A stretch of DNA of 64,000 bases from Symsagittifera roscoffensis (GCF_963678635.1 NC_087065.1:51715858-51779857); one strand, 5' to 3'; shown: positions 42,217-54,331, counted from the stretch's first letter. The notes: generated by a model from the letters alone, not told the origin. A program made the numbers and translations.

Positions 42217-42552
42217 GATATTCTATAAGATCTATTTTTTTAATATCTCAACGACAACTTTGAAAAACTTTATGTCTTCTCATATGCAAAGTCCACTCAA
42301 ATTGAGAAATTTGTGATTCTGTATCCAAATTTTGCAATTTTGGTAAATTTTGAGATTCCAAAAGTGTTAGTGAAAATTTCGCGGAATTTTCTTGTAAGAC
42401 GAAATGAAAAAATCCCCAAATTATTTTGAAGCTTTAAAACATGATTTCTGGAAAAACAAATGTTCCAACTTATACTGCTCAGCTCAAAAAAATTCTAAAA
42501 AAAGATTCAGGAAGATGAATATTTGAATTACATGACTATATTAACATCACTC

Positions 42553-43090
42553 AACAAAATTATTGAACAGTACAGTTCACAACAAACATAAAATCTCCCA
42601 AGACTTGGGCGAGTTCTTTGATTTCGTTCAATGTATATTTGACATAGGCAACTTGCTTCAAGACTTCGTTCTCCTTTGCAGTGAAGAGTCGAATCTGAAT
42701 GTAGGGTGGCTTGTTCACACTATACTTCTTGACTGTGGCACACACCCTCCTCTTCTTTTATGTTGCTATGTCATACACCGCATGACAGTTCGCAAGTTCC
42801 TGTTCGATGGTTGAGTCTTTGTCGGAACAGGGTTCCAATACAGGAACGAGTCCAAGGTTTTCAGCATCGTGAATAACAGTGTTCCGTATTGCTGATATCC
42901 TTTCTCCTTCTTTTTCACCAAGATACACTTGCTGAGGTTTTTCGATTTGTGCCGATTCATTTTTCTTCAGCAATTGGAAGCAAGGTTCAAAATATTTTTT
43001 TCCGTTGTAGGGTTTTTGGAACCAAGAGAATCTCCCAGTTTTTTTTGATTTTTAGCAAATTCAATATACTTGGTGCGTATCTTTTCATGA
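42553..43090 (-). pseudogene. PX copy (module 4 of unit 1) next to promoter
   Basis: The start near 43089 (MKRYAPSILNLLKIKKNWEI) lies just left of a CArG promoter. Stretches KKNESAQIEKPQQVYLGEKE and, after a stop at 42758, YSVNKPPYIQIRLFTAKENE through LGDFMFVVNCTVQ to 42560. About 175 codons. Confidence 0.5.
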
Positions 43091-43185
43091 ATACATTTTT
43101 GATTTGAGACTCAGAGCCAACTGATCAGCAGTAGATGTTTCAAAATAATGATAATTGTAAAAAGATAGAGATTAGGAAATGTAGA

Positions 43186-43330
43186 TGACTCACTGCACAT
43201 TCCAAATAAGGTATTATTACCTTATATGGAATAATGAGTAGGTGATGATCCATATATTGACATTGCGTAGGTGCTGAAAGTACTAAATAAGCTATTCAAT
43301 ATAGGGAAATATTATTTTCAACAAGTAATC
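43186..43330. promoter_or_regulatory. Divergent promoter copy with paired CArG boxes
   Basis: TGACTCA 43186-43192; inverted repeat 43199-43232 with arms ATTCCAAATAAGGTA and TACCTTATATGGAAT (14 of 15 pairs, 4-base spacer) holding CCAAATAAGG (43202-43211) and CCTTATATGG (43220-43229). The third box is mutated (CCATATATTG) and the TATA box is weakened (CTAAATAAG). Confidence 0.6.
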
Positions 43331-43334
43331 GGTG

Positions 43335-43820
43335 ATGGCATCTGCTATGTACCAAACATATCCCACTTTTTATTCGGACTACAAGGCAAAATCTCCTTTT
43401 ATCTCTGTCTCAGAAAACTTTTATGAAAAATTTGTTGTCACCCAAGACTACTGTGTATCTAACCATTCATCATTCTGCCCAGTGGAAATTGCAAGTTTCA
43501 CTTAGTATTAATTGGATCAGTGCTCGATCAAATTTCGCAAAGATTAGACAAATATCATTTCACTTACCAAATTTTTGACTGTTTTTATACTTTATACAAA
43601 CACAGATTTTTTCGCAATGTTGTTTCATCAAAAGGTGAAGTTTTCAATCACGTGAATTGTGGAGTCGCACACATCTTGAAAAGTAGAAGACCGGAAAATT
43701 ACGCCGTGTTGCAAAGAAACGCATGCTGCGAAAAAAATCAAAAGACATCATCTCAGCTCTGCCCAGAAGCTTGCGTCTACCCAGACTCTTGGATCAGCTT
43801 TTCACAATGTACAAAATAAC
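43335..43820 (+). pseudogene. PY copy in unit 1, first
   Basis: ATGGCATCTGCTATG start region followed by YPTFYSDYKAKSPFISVSEN-type codons, several breaks, then an open stretch 43520-43819 with LYKHRFFRNVVSSKGEVFNH, VNCGVAHILKSRRPENYAVL and SSQLCPEACVYPDSWI. Truncated after that. Confidence 0.45.
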
Positions 43821-43914
43821 AAGGTTTTTAACAATGTACAAAATTAGTTTGAATTTCTATCAAAGCCGCTCAAAGAAGATGAATATTTGAATTACATGAC
43901 TGTACTAACATCAC

Positions 43915-44460
43915 TCAACAAATCTTATTGAACATTACAGTTCTCAACAAACATAAAATCTCCCAAGACTTGGGCGAATTCTTTGATTTCGTTCAATGTA
44001 TAGTTGACATAGACAACTTGGTTCAAGACTTCGTTCTCCTTTGCAGTGAAGAGTCGAATTTGAATGTAGGGTGGCTTGATCACACTGTACTTCTTGATTG
44101 TGACATACACCCTCCTCTTCTTGTATGCTGCTATGTCATGCACCGCATGGCAGTTCGCAAGTGCCTGCTCCATGGTTGAGTCTTTGTCGGAATAGGATTC
44201 CAATACAGGAACGAGTCCAAGGTTTTCAGCATCGTGAATAACAGTGTTCCGTGTTGCTGATATCCTTTTTCCTTCTTTTTCACCAAGATACACTTGCTGA
44301 GATTTTGCGATCTGTCCCGATTCATTTTTCTTTAGCAATTGAAGCAAGGTTCAAAAATTTTTTTCCGTTGTAGGGTTTTTGGAACCAAGAGAATCTCTCA
44401 ATTCTATTTTGATTTTTAGCAAATTCAATTTGTTGGGAAGGAGTTCTTTTCATTAATACA
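43915..44460 (-). pseudogene. PX copy (module 5 of unit 1), intact C-terminal 140 codons
   Basis: Open from 44347 to the natural stop at 43925: LLKKNESGQIAKSQQVYLGE, RISATRNTVIHDAENLGLVP, YKKRRVYVTIKKYSVIKPPY, LAQVLGDFMFVENCNVQ-type end (here FAQVLG). N-terminal codons to 44460 are shifted. The most intact PX body in the window. Confidence 0.5.
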
Positions 44461-44563
44461 TTTTTGATTTGAGACTCAGAGCCAACTGATCAGTAGTAGA
44501 TGTTTCAAAACAATGCTATTTGTAAATATATAAAAATTAGGAAATGTATATAACTCACTGTAC

Positions 44564-44656
44564 ATTCCAAATAAGGTATTATTACCTTAAATGGAATAAT
44601 GAGTAGGCGATGATCCATATATGGACATTGCGTACGTGCTGAAACTACTATATAAG
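44564..44656. promoter_or_regulatory. Divergent promoter copy with three CArG boxes and TATA
   Basis: CCAAATAAGG 44567-44576, CCTTAAATGG 44585-44594 (inverted pair) and CCATATATGG 44615-44624; TATATAAG 44649-44656. The AP-1-like site is altered (TAACTCA). Lies between PX (module 5) and PY at 44698. Confidence 0.6.
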
Positions 44657-44697
44657 CAGTTCGATGTTGAGAAAAATCATTTTCAACAAGTAATCAA

Positions 44698-45060
44698 TGA
44701 TGGCATCTGCTATGTGTTAAGCATATCCCACTTTTTATTTGGAGTACAATGCAAAATTTCTTTTTATCTCTGTCTCAGAAAACTTTTATGAAAAAATTAT
44801 TGTCACCCCAGACTACTGTGTATCTAACCATTCATCTTTCTGCCGACTGAAAATTTGCAAATTTCACTTAGTATTAATTGAATCATTGCTCGATCAAATT
44901 TCGCAAAGATTCGACAATATCATTTCCCTTACCAAATTGTTGACTGTTTTTATACTTTATACAAACACAGATTTTTTGCAATAATATTTCATCAAAAGGT
45001 GAAGTTTTCAATCATGTGAATTCTGCAGTCGCACACATCTTGACAAGTAGAATACCGGAA
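44698..45060 (+). pseudogene. PY copy in unit 1, second
   Basis: The ATG at 44698 meets a stop after six codons. The frame from 44739 is open for 81 codons with FYEKIIVTPDYCVSNHSSFC and LLDQISQRFDNIISLTKLLT, then lost. Ends abruptly at about 45060 against a PZ fragment. Confidence 0.45.
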
Positions 45061-45641
45061 AATGACGACGTGCCAACAAATTCCCAGAGACTGACTAGAG
45101 CACCTTGATTGTCATCATTCCTGGCAAGAAATAAACCGAGTATGTGAGGTTCTTAATCTGAACGGAGAAGATGATTCTGAGAAATACGTTACCGAGTAAA
45201 GGAAAATGGAACAAGGAAACTGATTAATTTTGAGCTAAATGCCGGTAATTAAGTTGAAGCAAAAAGATTTTTACTTACAATTGCGGCATACAATCAACTC
45301 AAATGTGTGGGTTTAACCATTCATTTTTTGATTAACTTCAAATTTTCTTTTAAAAAATTCTTTTCTAGTCAGGTGTAACTCAGCAGTAAGCGAATAAACA
45401 CAACACCGAACAAACACAACACTGAATATGCACAACATCGAACAAACACATCACCGAATAATTGTGTTTTGGAAACACAACGAAAAGCATATTGCCGAGT
45501 TAGGCATATTTGCGGTTCAATCATTCCCAAATCATTAGCTAGTATAATCCAATTCTAGTGAATTCATGAGGGCAGTAGTTGAGATAAACCGAAAGTGAGA
45601 CGATTAGTATTTCAACTGGCAGTTGATCAATGTAGTATTTC
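45061..45641. other. Unit junction region: PZ and Q scraps, 16-bp repeat
   Basis: 45075-45180 carries the PZ N-terminal region (reverse), 45320-45390 a scrap of gene Q, 45392-45455 four 16-bp repeats, then about 190 bp not seen elsewhere outside the array, up to the unit junction at 45642. Confidence 0.5.
45392..45455. repeat. 16-bp minisatellite, four copies
   Basis: Units GAATAAACACAACACC, GAACAAACACAACACT, GAATATGCACAACATC, GAACAAACACATCACC. Repeated at 53719-53782 and 62046-62109 in units 2 and 3. Confidence 0.8.
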
Positions 45642-45649
45642 GTTCTATT

Positions 45650-45950
45650 CTCGAAATTCGATTTTCATGGCTTCAACTATATCAACAATAGTTGGATACA
45701 ATTCTGGTTCAATATGCATCAGTTCAGTCTTTCTTTTCTCCTCAGAACTTTTTCTGCTATCTACGAATGTGAACTTTCCCCAAGTAAAAACTTGGTACAA
45801 AGAGGGGTAAAATTATTCTGAAATGGCAATCTCCCATTCTCCTTTCAAACGTATTTGCTCGGGTAGAACAATTGTAACAGAACTAAAACTATTGTTCGGG
45901 TGACAATTAAAAGAACCGTTGAAAACTAGCTCAATACTAAAAGAATTCAT
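45650..45950 (-). pseudogene. Minor-capsid-like N-terminal fragment, unit 2
   Basis: Upstream part only of the gene at 34665-35365, truncated by the unit junction; start codon region near 45950. Broken as in unit 1. Confidence 0.45.
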
Positions 45951-46004
45951 GACAACTGATCGATAGAAATTTAGCTTAGAAAAAAATTTACTTTTAATGT
46001 GTTC

Positions 46005-46535
46005 ATTTTCTCAGCTGTTTTTAGTAGAATTTTCCATAACTTCTTGTTTGTCGAGATATTTGATGATGTATATGGGAGGTTTTTTTGTAGATATTGCCGA
46101 AATTTTAAAATTTTCTTTCAGTAATTTGTGGTTTGTATCCCTTTCGAAAAGGAATATCTTTCTTCGAAACTCTCACTCTATCTCAAACTTTGAATTTTGG
46201 TTTCTTATACTTTGTTAGAGCTTTACTGTACAGAACTGAGAGCAAATCAGTGTTTTTGACATCTCTAGGTGATTTTCCAATATATCTAATGACGCGATAA
46301 TTCTTTGTGGACACAAATTGACGTAACTTGTGAACGTATTTTTCACCATTATTTTCTATTTAGCGGTAAAATATGTGTTTTAATGATCTCATGGCTCTCT
46401 CTTCAAATGCAGCTTTGGTCTTGCTCATTGTTGAGTAAATTTCAATGTCTTTCTTCCTTGCAAAATTTTTTGGAAGTTCCCCCATTTTCTGTTCCTTTAT
46501 CCTTCCAAGAATTACCATTTCTTTTTTTGAAAGGG
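46005..46535 (-). pseudogene. Polinton integrase fragment, unit 2
   Basis: Copy of 35420-35950 at +10,585. The catalytic motif now reads AFEER (GAA for GCA before the Glu). Same breaks. Confidence 0.6.
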
Positions 46536-46537
46536 AT

Positions 46538-46861
46538 CTAAGTTCCTCTGTCTTTCATTTTGGCTTTCTTGTTGATAAAAATTTTGTGTGGATGTTGAGT
46601 TGCTTCCAAACTGGTAAAGGAAGTTTCTGGAAAATCGGTAATTCTTTGCTTTGGTGCACACACAAAGTCCGCAAAAGATTTTTTTGTTTCTCGATTATCT
46701 AATATGATATTTTCTGACTGATTTAGTTTATTTCTAGGAGATTTCAAAATTAAATAAACGAAGAGTTTTTTGTTACTGGTTTGCATTCTCACATTCACAG
46801 CACTCTGAATAGAATCAAAATCTTTTGGTACAATCTCCTCCTTTTCATGTTTTTGTTCCAA
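46538..46861 (-). pseudogene. ORF upstream of integrase, unit 2
   Basis: Copy of 35953-36276 with one visible residue change (KLFVYL). Still 107 codons open. Confidence 0.35.
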
Positions 46862-46964
46862 TTTGATTTTTTTGGAAGCGTACTTTGTACTTTGTGATTG
46901 ATAAATTGAGTAAGGAATTAGAACAAACTGATCAATACTATGTCAATGGTTAAATGACAAAGGG

Positions 46965-47360
46965 AGGGATAAGAGATATTAGTTGTAAGCCTTTGAGCAA
47001 ACTTAAAATAGTTCTCCTTTTATGCAGTGAAGTGCTTCTTCGTGTGAGTTCTGAAATGTCTCTTCGATATTTTACTAGATCTAATTTTCGGAGATCCTGT
47101 AGCTCGCCTCGTAGTAAATTTACTAGAAACTCGCTGAGGAACTGAATGAAACTTTTTGGACGAAAAAGGATGATTTGTTTTTGAAGTTTTTGGGAAAATC
47201 TTGGAAATATTGGGAGTATAGAGACGTATTGTATGCTCGTCTTCCAAAAACTTCGTCTTCCAAAAACGTTCCTGCTGATAAAGATATTTTGATGGAGCTG
47301 AACCGCTTTTTATGCAATATTTTAGCAAATCCACTGTTTTTGGAGTTAAATCAATAAAAA
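46965..47360 (+). pseudogene. Plus-strand ORF antisense to ATPase, unit 2
   Basis: Copy of 36380-36775; same broken frames. Confidence 0.3.
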
Positions 47361-47882
47361 ATGACCATAAGGAATAGATGTTGCATCTTGATACAACTCT
47401 TTCAATTCAAATCCTAGACCTAGTTGTTGACTTAATGTTTCAATTTGTAAAACATCTCTCGGTGACTTGAAAATGACTATTTGCGTATTTTGTAACTCTA
47501 GATCTCTTCCCAATTTACTTTGATGAAACAAGTTATGCTTAAAAGATATTGTCTTTTGTCCCTTGTGTCTTCCAGCAGTAGCAATTTTTACGAACTGCTT
47601 AGAACTTGAAATTTCACCACAAGAGTCATCAAATAATTACAAGTATTTTGTCCCTTTATTGGGAACATTTTAAATCAGTTCAAATGCAACTCCTCGGATT
47701 TATGTCTTTTTTTGCATTTGTCCATAAAGAGCATGATAATATTGATAAAAATAGAAAATTTTGTCAAGTTTGGGTTGAAACGTACCAAATTTAAACCAAT
47801 TAAAAATAGGATGCATTTTTTTAGATTCATTTGGACCAGCTAGGGAAAAAACTCGTTCTTTGTTAGAAGTTATTTCAATCAT
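47020..47882 (-). pseudogene. A32-like ATPase, unit 2
   Basis: Copy of 36435-37297 with the same missing P-loop residues and breaks (e.g. LGFELKE for LGSELKE). Confidence 0.65.
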
Positions 47883-47929
47883 ATTGTAGAAAGTAAGACA
47901 TAACTGAATGTACTAGATTAAATTGCTAC

Positions 47930-48138
47930 TCAAAATGTGTTTTCTTCACATGTATTGTAAAACATTTTTTGAATGATTTCACATGCTAGTATTTTAATTT
48001 GGGCAAAAATGGCACAAAAAAAACTTAAAAAAATCTATCACACAAACGTCCAAAAGCTTCCACAATTTTTGCTCCTGTTTCTTTTCATCAAAATCAAAAA
48101 TTCTTAAATTTAATTGCTTGTCACATTCATCACCCATC
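47930..48138 (-). pseudogene. Family S fragment cut by deletion, unit 2
   Basis: The C-terminal half of family S ends at the joint near 48138 (CACCCATCTC then TACATAAGAC), which marks the 1,014-bp deletion relative to unit 1. Confidence 0.5.
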
Positions 48139-48571
48139 TCTACATAAGACAAGACCGACGGAAAAAATATACCAATTTTTCAAACTCCTTTTTTTGTAAC
48201 TGAAACTTTTTGTTTTTTTTTCCATTTTTTTTCCTACGATATTCTACAAGATCTACTTTTTTATATATCTGAATGATAATTTATAAAAGTTTACGTCTTC
48301 CGTTATGAAAAATCCACACAAGTTGCGAAATTTGTGACTTTGTATACAAATATTGCAAGATTGGTAGTTTTTGAGATTCCAAAACCGTTAGCGAAAGTTT
48401 CTTGGATTTTTCGTGTAAGACGATATGGGAAAGTCCCAATTTATTTTGAACCTTTAAAACAAGTTTTCTGGAGAAACCATTGTTCCAACTCAAACTGCTC
48501 AGGTCAAAAATTTTCAAAACGTAATTCAAGAATTTGAATATTTGATTTTTGAGACTATATTAATATCACTC

Positions 48572-49231
48572 AACAAAATTATTGAACATCGCAGCTCTCA
48601 ACAAACATAAAGTTTCCCAAGATTTGGGCGAGTTCTTCGAAATTGTTCAAAGTATAGTTGACATAGGCAAATTGCTTCGTTCTCTTTGGCAGTGAGGAAT
48701 CAAATCTGAATGTAGGGTGGCTTGTTCACACTGTTCTTCTTGATTGTGACACACACCCTCCTCTTCTTGTATCTTGCTCTGTCATACATCGCATGACAGT
48801 TTGGAAGTTCCTGCACCATGGTTGAGTCTTTGTCAGAATAGGGTTCCAATACAGGAACGAGACAAAGGTTTTCAGCATCGTGATTAACAGTATTCCGTAT
48901 TGCTGATATCCTTTCTCCTTCTTTTTCACCAAGATAGACTTGCTGAGATTTTTCAATTTTCCCCGATTCATTTTTCCTTAGCAATTGGAAGCAAGGTTCA
49001 AAGTAATTTTTTCGCATGAAGTCTGGAAATTTTTGAATAATCCATAAAGGAATTTCCAAATCCAAGTAGACCTCCAAAAGGGAACTTTTGGTCCATTTCT
49101 TTCAAATTTATCTTTGGGTCCAAAACAATACAGGTACAAAGAAAGTAATTTTTTCTTTTTGTTTTTGATAAAAAGTCATGCTTATTCAAATTAAAATTTC
49201 TGAGAATTTCAACCAACTTCTGAACATTCAT
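48572..49231 (-). pseudogene. PX copy, module 2 of unit 2
   Basis: Copy of 40245-40904 at +8,327; preceded by the T fragment at 48281-48529. Same breaks. Confidence 0.45.
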
Positions 49232-49714
49232 TTTCTACAGTGCATTCGTCAAAAATGTTACAAGTTTTTTTGAGTTTTTCTACATAAAAAGAACTGAGGG
49301 TTAAAATCATCCAATATATCATACTCATTTTTTTCCAACTGAAATTTCTGATTGTTTTTCCGAATGTTTCCTTTTCCACGTTATTCTATAAGATCTATTT
49401 TTTTAATATCTCAACGACAGCTTTGAAAAACTTTATGTCTTCTATTATGCATAGTTCACTCAAATTGAGAAATTTAAGATTCTGTATCCAAATCTTGCAA
49501 TTTTGGTAAATTTTAAGATTCCAAAAGTGTTTGTGAAAGTTTTGCGGACTTTTCTTATAAGACGAAATGAAAAAACCCCCAATTTATTTTGAAGCTTTAA
49601 AACATGATTTCTGGAAAAACCAATGTTCCAACTTATACTGCTCAGCTCAAAGAAATTTTAAAAAAAATTCAAGAAGATGAATATTTGAATTACATGACTT
49701 TACTAACATCACTC

Positions 49715-50543
49715 AACAAAATTATTGAACATTACAGTTCTCAACAAACATAAAATCTCCCAAGACTTGGGCGAATTCTTTGATTTCTTTCAATGTATAG
49801 TTGACATAGTCAACTTGCTTCAAGACTTCGTTCTCCTTTGCAGTGAAGAGTCAAATCTGAATGTAGGGTGGCTTGTTCACACTGTACTTCTGGATTTTGA
49901 CACACACCCTTCTCGTCTTGTATGTTGCTACGTCACACACCGCAAGACATTTCGCAAATTCCTGCTCCATGGTTGAGTCTTTGTCGGAATAGCATTCCAA
50001 TACAGGAACGAGTCCAAGGTTTTCAGCATCGTGAATATCAGTGTTCCGTATTGCTGATATCCTTTCTCCTTCTTTTTCACCAAGATACACTTGCTGGGGT
50101 TTTTCGATTTGTGCCGATTCATTTTTCTTTAGCAATTGGAAGCAAGGTTCAAAATACTTTTTTTCGCATGAAGTCTGGAAATTTTTGAATTTGCAAAAAA
50201 GTAATCCATACAGGAATTTCCGTATCCAAGTAGACCTCCAAAAGGGAACTTGTGGTCCATTTCTTTTAAATTTATCTTTGGGTCCAAAACAATGCAGGTA
50301 CAAAGAAAGTAATTTTTTCTTTTTGTTTTTGATGAAAAATCATGCTTATTCAAAATAAAATTTCCGAGAATTAAAACCAACTTCTGAAAATTCCTTTTCT
50401 ACAGTGCATTCGTCAATAATGTTACAAGTTTTTTTGAATGTTTCTACATAAGACAGAACTGAGGGGATAAAATGAACCAATATATCATATTTTTTTTTCC
50501 AACTGAAACTTCTGATTGTTTTTCCCAGTGTTTCCTTTTCCAC
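49715..50543 (-). pseudogene. PX copy, module 3 of unit 2
   Basis: Copy of 41388-42216; 150 codons open at 49851-50303. Differs at QEFAKC (unit 1 QEFANC). Confidence 0.45.
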
Positions 50544-50879
50544 GATATTCTATAAGATCTATTTTTTTAATATCTCAACGTCAACTTTGAAAAACTTTAT
50601 GTCTTCTATTATGCAAAGTCCACTCAAATTGAGAAATTTGTGATTCTGTATCCAAATTTTGCAATTTTGGTAAATTTTGAGATTCCAAAAGTGTTAGTGA
50701 AAATTTCGCGGAATTTTCTTGTAAGACGAAATGAAAAAATCCCCAAATTATTTTGAAGCTTTAAAACATGATTTCTGGAAAAACAAATGTTCCAACTTAT
50801 ACTGCTCAGCTCAAAAAAATTCTAAAAAAAGATTCAGGAAGATGAATATTTGAATTACATGACTATATTAACATCACTC

Positions 50880-51417
50880 AACAAAATTATTGAACAGTAC
50901 AGTTCACAACAAACATAAAATCTCCCAAGACTTGGGCGAGTTCTTTGATTTCGTTCAATGTATATTTGACATAGGCAACTTGCTTCAAGACTTCGTTCTC
51001 CTTTGCAGTGAAGAGTCGAATCTGAATGTAGGGTGGCTTGTTCACACTATACTTCTTGACTGTGGCACACACCCTCCTCTTCTTTTATGTTGCTATGTCA
51101 TACACCGCATGACAGTTCGCAAGTTCCTGTTCGATGGTTGAGTCTTTGTCGGAACAGGGTTCCAATACAGGAACGAGTCCAAGGTTTTCAGCATCGTGAA
51201 TAACAGTGTTCCGTATTGCTGATATCCTTTCTCCTTCTTTTTCACCAAGATACACTTGCTGAGGTTTTTCGATTTGTGCCGATTCATTTTTCTTCAGCAA
51301 TTGGAAGCAAGGTTCAAAATATTTTTTTCCGTTGTAGGGTTTTTGGAACCAAGAGAATCTCCCAGTTTTTTTTGATTTTTAGCAAATTCAATATACTTGG
51401 TGCGTATCTTTTCATGA
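50880..51417 (-). pseudogene. PX copy, module 4 of unit 2
   Basis: Copy of 42553-43090. Confidence 0.45.
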
Positions 51418-51525
51418 ATACATTTTTGATTTGAGACTCAGAGCCAACTGATCAGCAGTAGATGTTTCAAAATAATGATAATTGTAAAAAGATAGAGATT
51501 AGGAAATGTAGATGACTCACTGCAC

Positions 51526-51559
51526 ATTCCAAATAAGGTATTATTACCTTATATGGAAT
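51526..51559. promoter_or_regulatory. Paired CArG inverted repeat, unit 2 first promoter
   Basis: Identical in layout to 43199-43232, with CCAAATAAGG and CCTTATATGG; TGACTCA just left. Confidence 0.55.
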
Positions 51560-51661
51560 AATGAGTAGGTGATGATCCATATATTGACATTGCGTAGGTG
51601 CTGAAAGTACTAAATAAGCTATTCAATATAGGGAAATATTATTTTCAACAAGTAATCGGTG

Positions 51662-52147
51662 ATGGCATCTGCTATGTACCAAACATATCCCACTTTTTAT
51701 TCGGACTACAAGGCAAAATCTCCTTTTATCTCTGTCTCAGAAAACTTTTATGAAAAATTTGTTGTCACCCAAGACTACTGTGTATCTAACCATTCATCAT
51801 TCTGCCCAGTGGAAATTGCAAGTTTCACTTAGTATTAATTGGATCAGTGCTCGATCAAATTTTGCAAAGATTAGACAAATATCATTTCACTTACCAAATT
51901 TTTGACTGTTTTTATACTTTATACAAACACAGATTTTTTCGCAATGTTGTTTAATCAAAAGGTGAAGTTTTCAATCACGTGAATTGTGGAGTCGCACACA
52001 TCTTGAAAAGTAGAAGACCGGAAAATTACGCCGTGTTGCAAAGAAACGCATGCTGCGAAAAAAATCAAAAGACATCATCTCAGCTCTGCCCAGAAGCTTG
52101 CGTCTACCCAGACTCTTGGATCAGCTTTTCACAATGTACAAAATAAC
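51662..52147 (+). pseudogene. PY copy, unit 2 first
   Basis: Copy of 43335-43820 with private changes (TTTTGCAAAG near 51858, TTTAATCAAAAGG near 51951) that add a stop. Confidence 0.4.
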
Positions 52148-52241
52148 AAGGTTTTTAACAATGTACAAAATTAACTTGAATTTCTATCAAAGCCGCTCAA
52201 AGAAGATGAATATTTGAATTACATGACTGTACTAACATCAC

Positions 52242-52787
52242 TCAACAAATCTTATTGAACATTACAGTTCTCAACAAACATAAAATCTCCCAAGACTTGG
52301 GCGAATTCTTTGATTTCGTTCAATGTATAGTTGACATAGACAACTTGGTTCAAGACTTCGTTCTCCTTTGCAGTGAAGAGTCGAATTTGAATGTAGGGTG
52401 GCTTGATCACACTGTACTTCTTGATTGTGACATACACCCTCCTCTTCTTGTATGCTGCTATGTCATGCACCGCATGGCAGTTCGCAAGTGCCTGCTCCAT
52501 GGTTGAGTCTTTGTCGGAATAGGATTCCAATACAGGAACGAGTCCAAGGTTTTCAGCATCGTGAATAACAGTGTTCCGTGTTGCTGATATCCTTTTTCCT
52601 TCTTTTTCACCAAGATACACTTGCTGAGATTTTGCGATCTGTCCCGATTCATTTTTCTTTAGCAATTGAAGCAAGGTTCAAAAATTTTTTTCCGTTGTAG
52701 GGTTTTTGGAACCAAGAGAATCTCTCAATTCTATTTTGATTTTTAGCAAATTCAATTTGTTGGGAAGGAGTTCTTTTCATTAATACA
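52242..52787 (-). pseudogene. PX copy, module 5 of unit 2
   Basis: Copy of 43915-44460; 140 codons open. Confidence 0.45.
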
Positions 52788-52890
52788 TTTTTGATTTGAG
52801 ACTCAGAGCCAACTGATCAGTAGTAGATGTTTCAAAACAATGCTATTTGTAAATATATAAAAATTAGGAAATGTATATAACTCACTGTAC

Positions 52891-52983
52891 ATTCCAAATA
52901 AGGTATTATTACCTTAAATGGAATAATGAGTAGGCGATGATCCATATATGGACATTGCGTACGTGCTGAAACTACTATATAAG
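52891..52983. promoter_or_regulatory. CArG/TATA promoter, unit 2 second
   Basis: Copy of 44564-44656 with all three CArG-type boxes and TATATAAG. Confidence 0.55.
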
Positions 52984-53024
52984 CAGTTCGATGTTGAGAA
53001 AAATCATTTTCAACAAGTAATCAA

Positions 53025-53387
53025 TGATGGCATCTGCTATGTGTTAAGCATATCCCACTTTTTATTTGGAGTACAATGCAAAATTTCTTTTTATCTCTGT
53101 CTCAGAAAACTTTTATGAAAAAATTATTGTCACCCCAGACTACTGTGTATCTAACCATTCATCTTTCTGCCGACTGAAAATTTGCAAATTTCACTTAGTA
53201 TTAATTGAATCATTGCTCGATCAAATTTCGCAAAGATTCGACAATATCATTTCCCTTACCAAATTGTTGACTGTTTTTATACTTTATACAAACACAGATT
53301 TTTTGCAATAATATTTCATCAAAAGGTGAAGTTTTCAATCATGTGAATTCTGCAGTCGCACACATCTTGACAAGTAGAATACCGGAA
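53025..53387 (+). pseudogene. PY copy, unit 2 second
   Basis: Copy of 44698-45060; 81 codons open from 53066. Confidence 0.4.
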
Positions 53388-54331
53388 AATGACGACGTGC
53401 CAACAAATTCCCAGAGACTGACTAGAGCACCTTGATTGTCATCATTCCTGGCAAGAAATCAACCGAGTATGTGAGGTTCTTAATCTGAACGGAGAAGATG
53501 ATTCTGAGAAATACGTTACCGAGTAAAGGAAAATGGAACAAGGAAACTGATTAATTTTGAGCTAAATGCCGGTAATTAAGTTGAAGCAAAAAGATTTTTA
53601 CTTACAATTGCGGCATACAATCAACTCAAATGTGTGGGTTTAACCATTCATTTTTTGATTAACTTCAAATTTTCTTTTAAAAAATTCTTTTCTAGTCAGG
53701 TGTAACTCAGCAGTAAGCGAATAAACACAACACCGAACAAACACAACACTGAATATGCACAACATCGAACAAACACATCACCGAATAATTGTGTTTTGGA
53801 AACACAACGAAAAGCATATTGCCGAGTTAGGCATATTTGCGGTTCAATCATTCCCAAATCATTAGCTAGTATAATCCAATTCTAGTGAATTCATGAGGGC
53901 AGTAGTTGAGATAAACCGAAAGTGAGACGATTAGTATTTCAACTGGCAGTTGATCAATGTAGTATTTCGTTCTGTTCTCGAAATTCGATTTTCATGGCTT
54001 CAACTATATCAACAATAGTTGGATACAATTCTGGTTCAATATGCATCAGTTCAGTCTTTCTTTTCTCCTCAGAACTTTTTCTGCTATCTACGAATGTGAA
54101 CTTTCCCCAAGTAAAAACTTGGTACAAAGAGGGGTAAAATTATTCTGAAATGGCAATCTCCCATTCTCCTTTCAAACGTATTTGCTCGGGTAGAACAATT
54201 GTAACAGAACTAAAACTATTGTTCGGGTGACAATTAAAAGAACCGTTGAAAACTAGCTCAATACTAAAAGAATTCATGACAACTGATCGATAGAAATTTA
54301 GCTTAGAAAAAAATTTACTTTTAATGTGTTC

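Larger units (their letters stand above)
35057..45641. repeat. Tandem array unit 1, 10,585 bp
   Basis: Positions from 35057 recur at +10,585 (45642 onward). The left junction falls in the minor-capsid-like gene at CGTTCTGTTCTCGAAATTC. It contains, in genome order, integrase, an unknown gene, ATPase, family S, and several T/PX modules, two of them followed by a promoter and PY. Compared with units 2-3 it has 1,014 extra bases (37554-38567) and one more 1,244-bp module. Confidence 0.9.
45642..53968. repeat. Tandem array unit 2, 8,327 bp
   Basis: Matches unit 1 at offset +10,585 up to about 48138 and at +8,327 from about 48139 on. Lacks 37554-38567 and one 1,244-bp module. Private changes, e.g. 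near 51859, 51953 and 52172, show it is a distinct copy. Confidence 0.9.
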
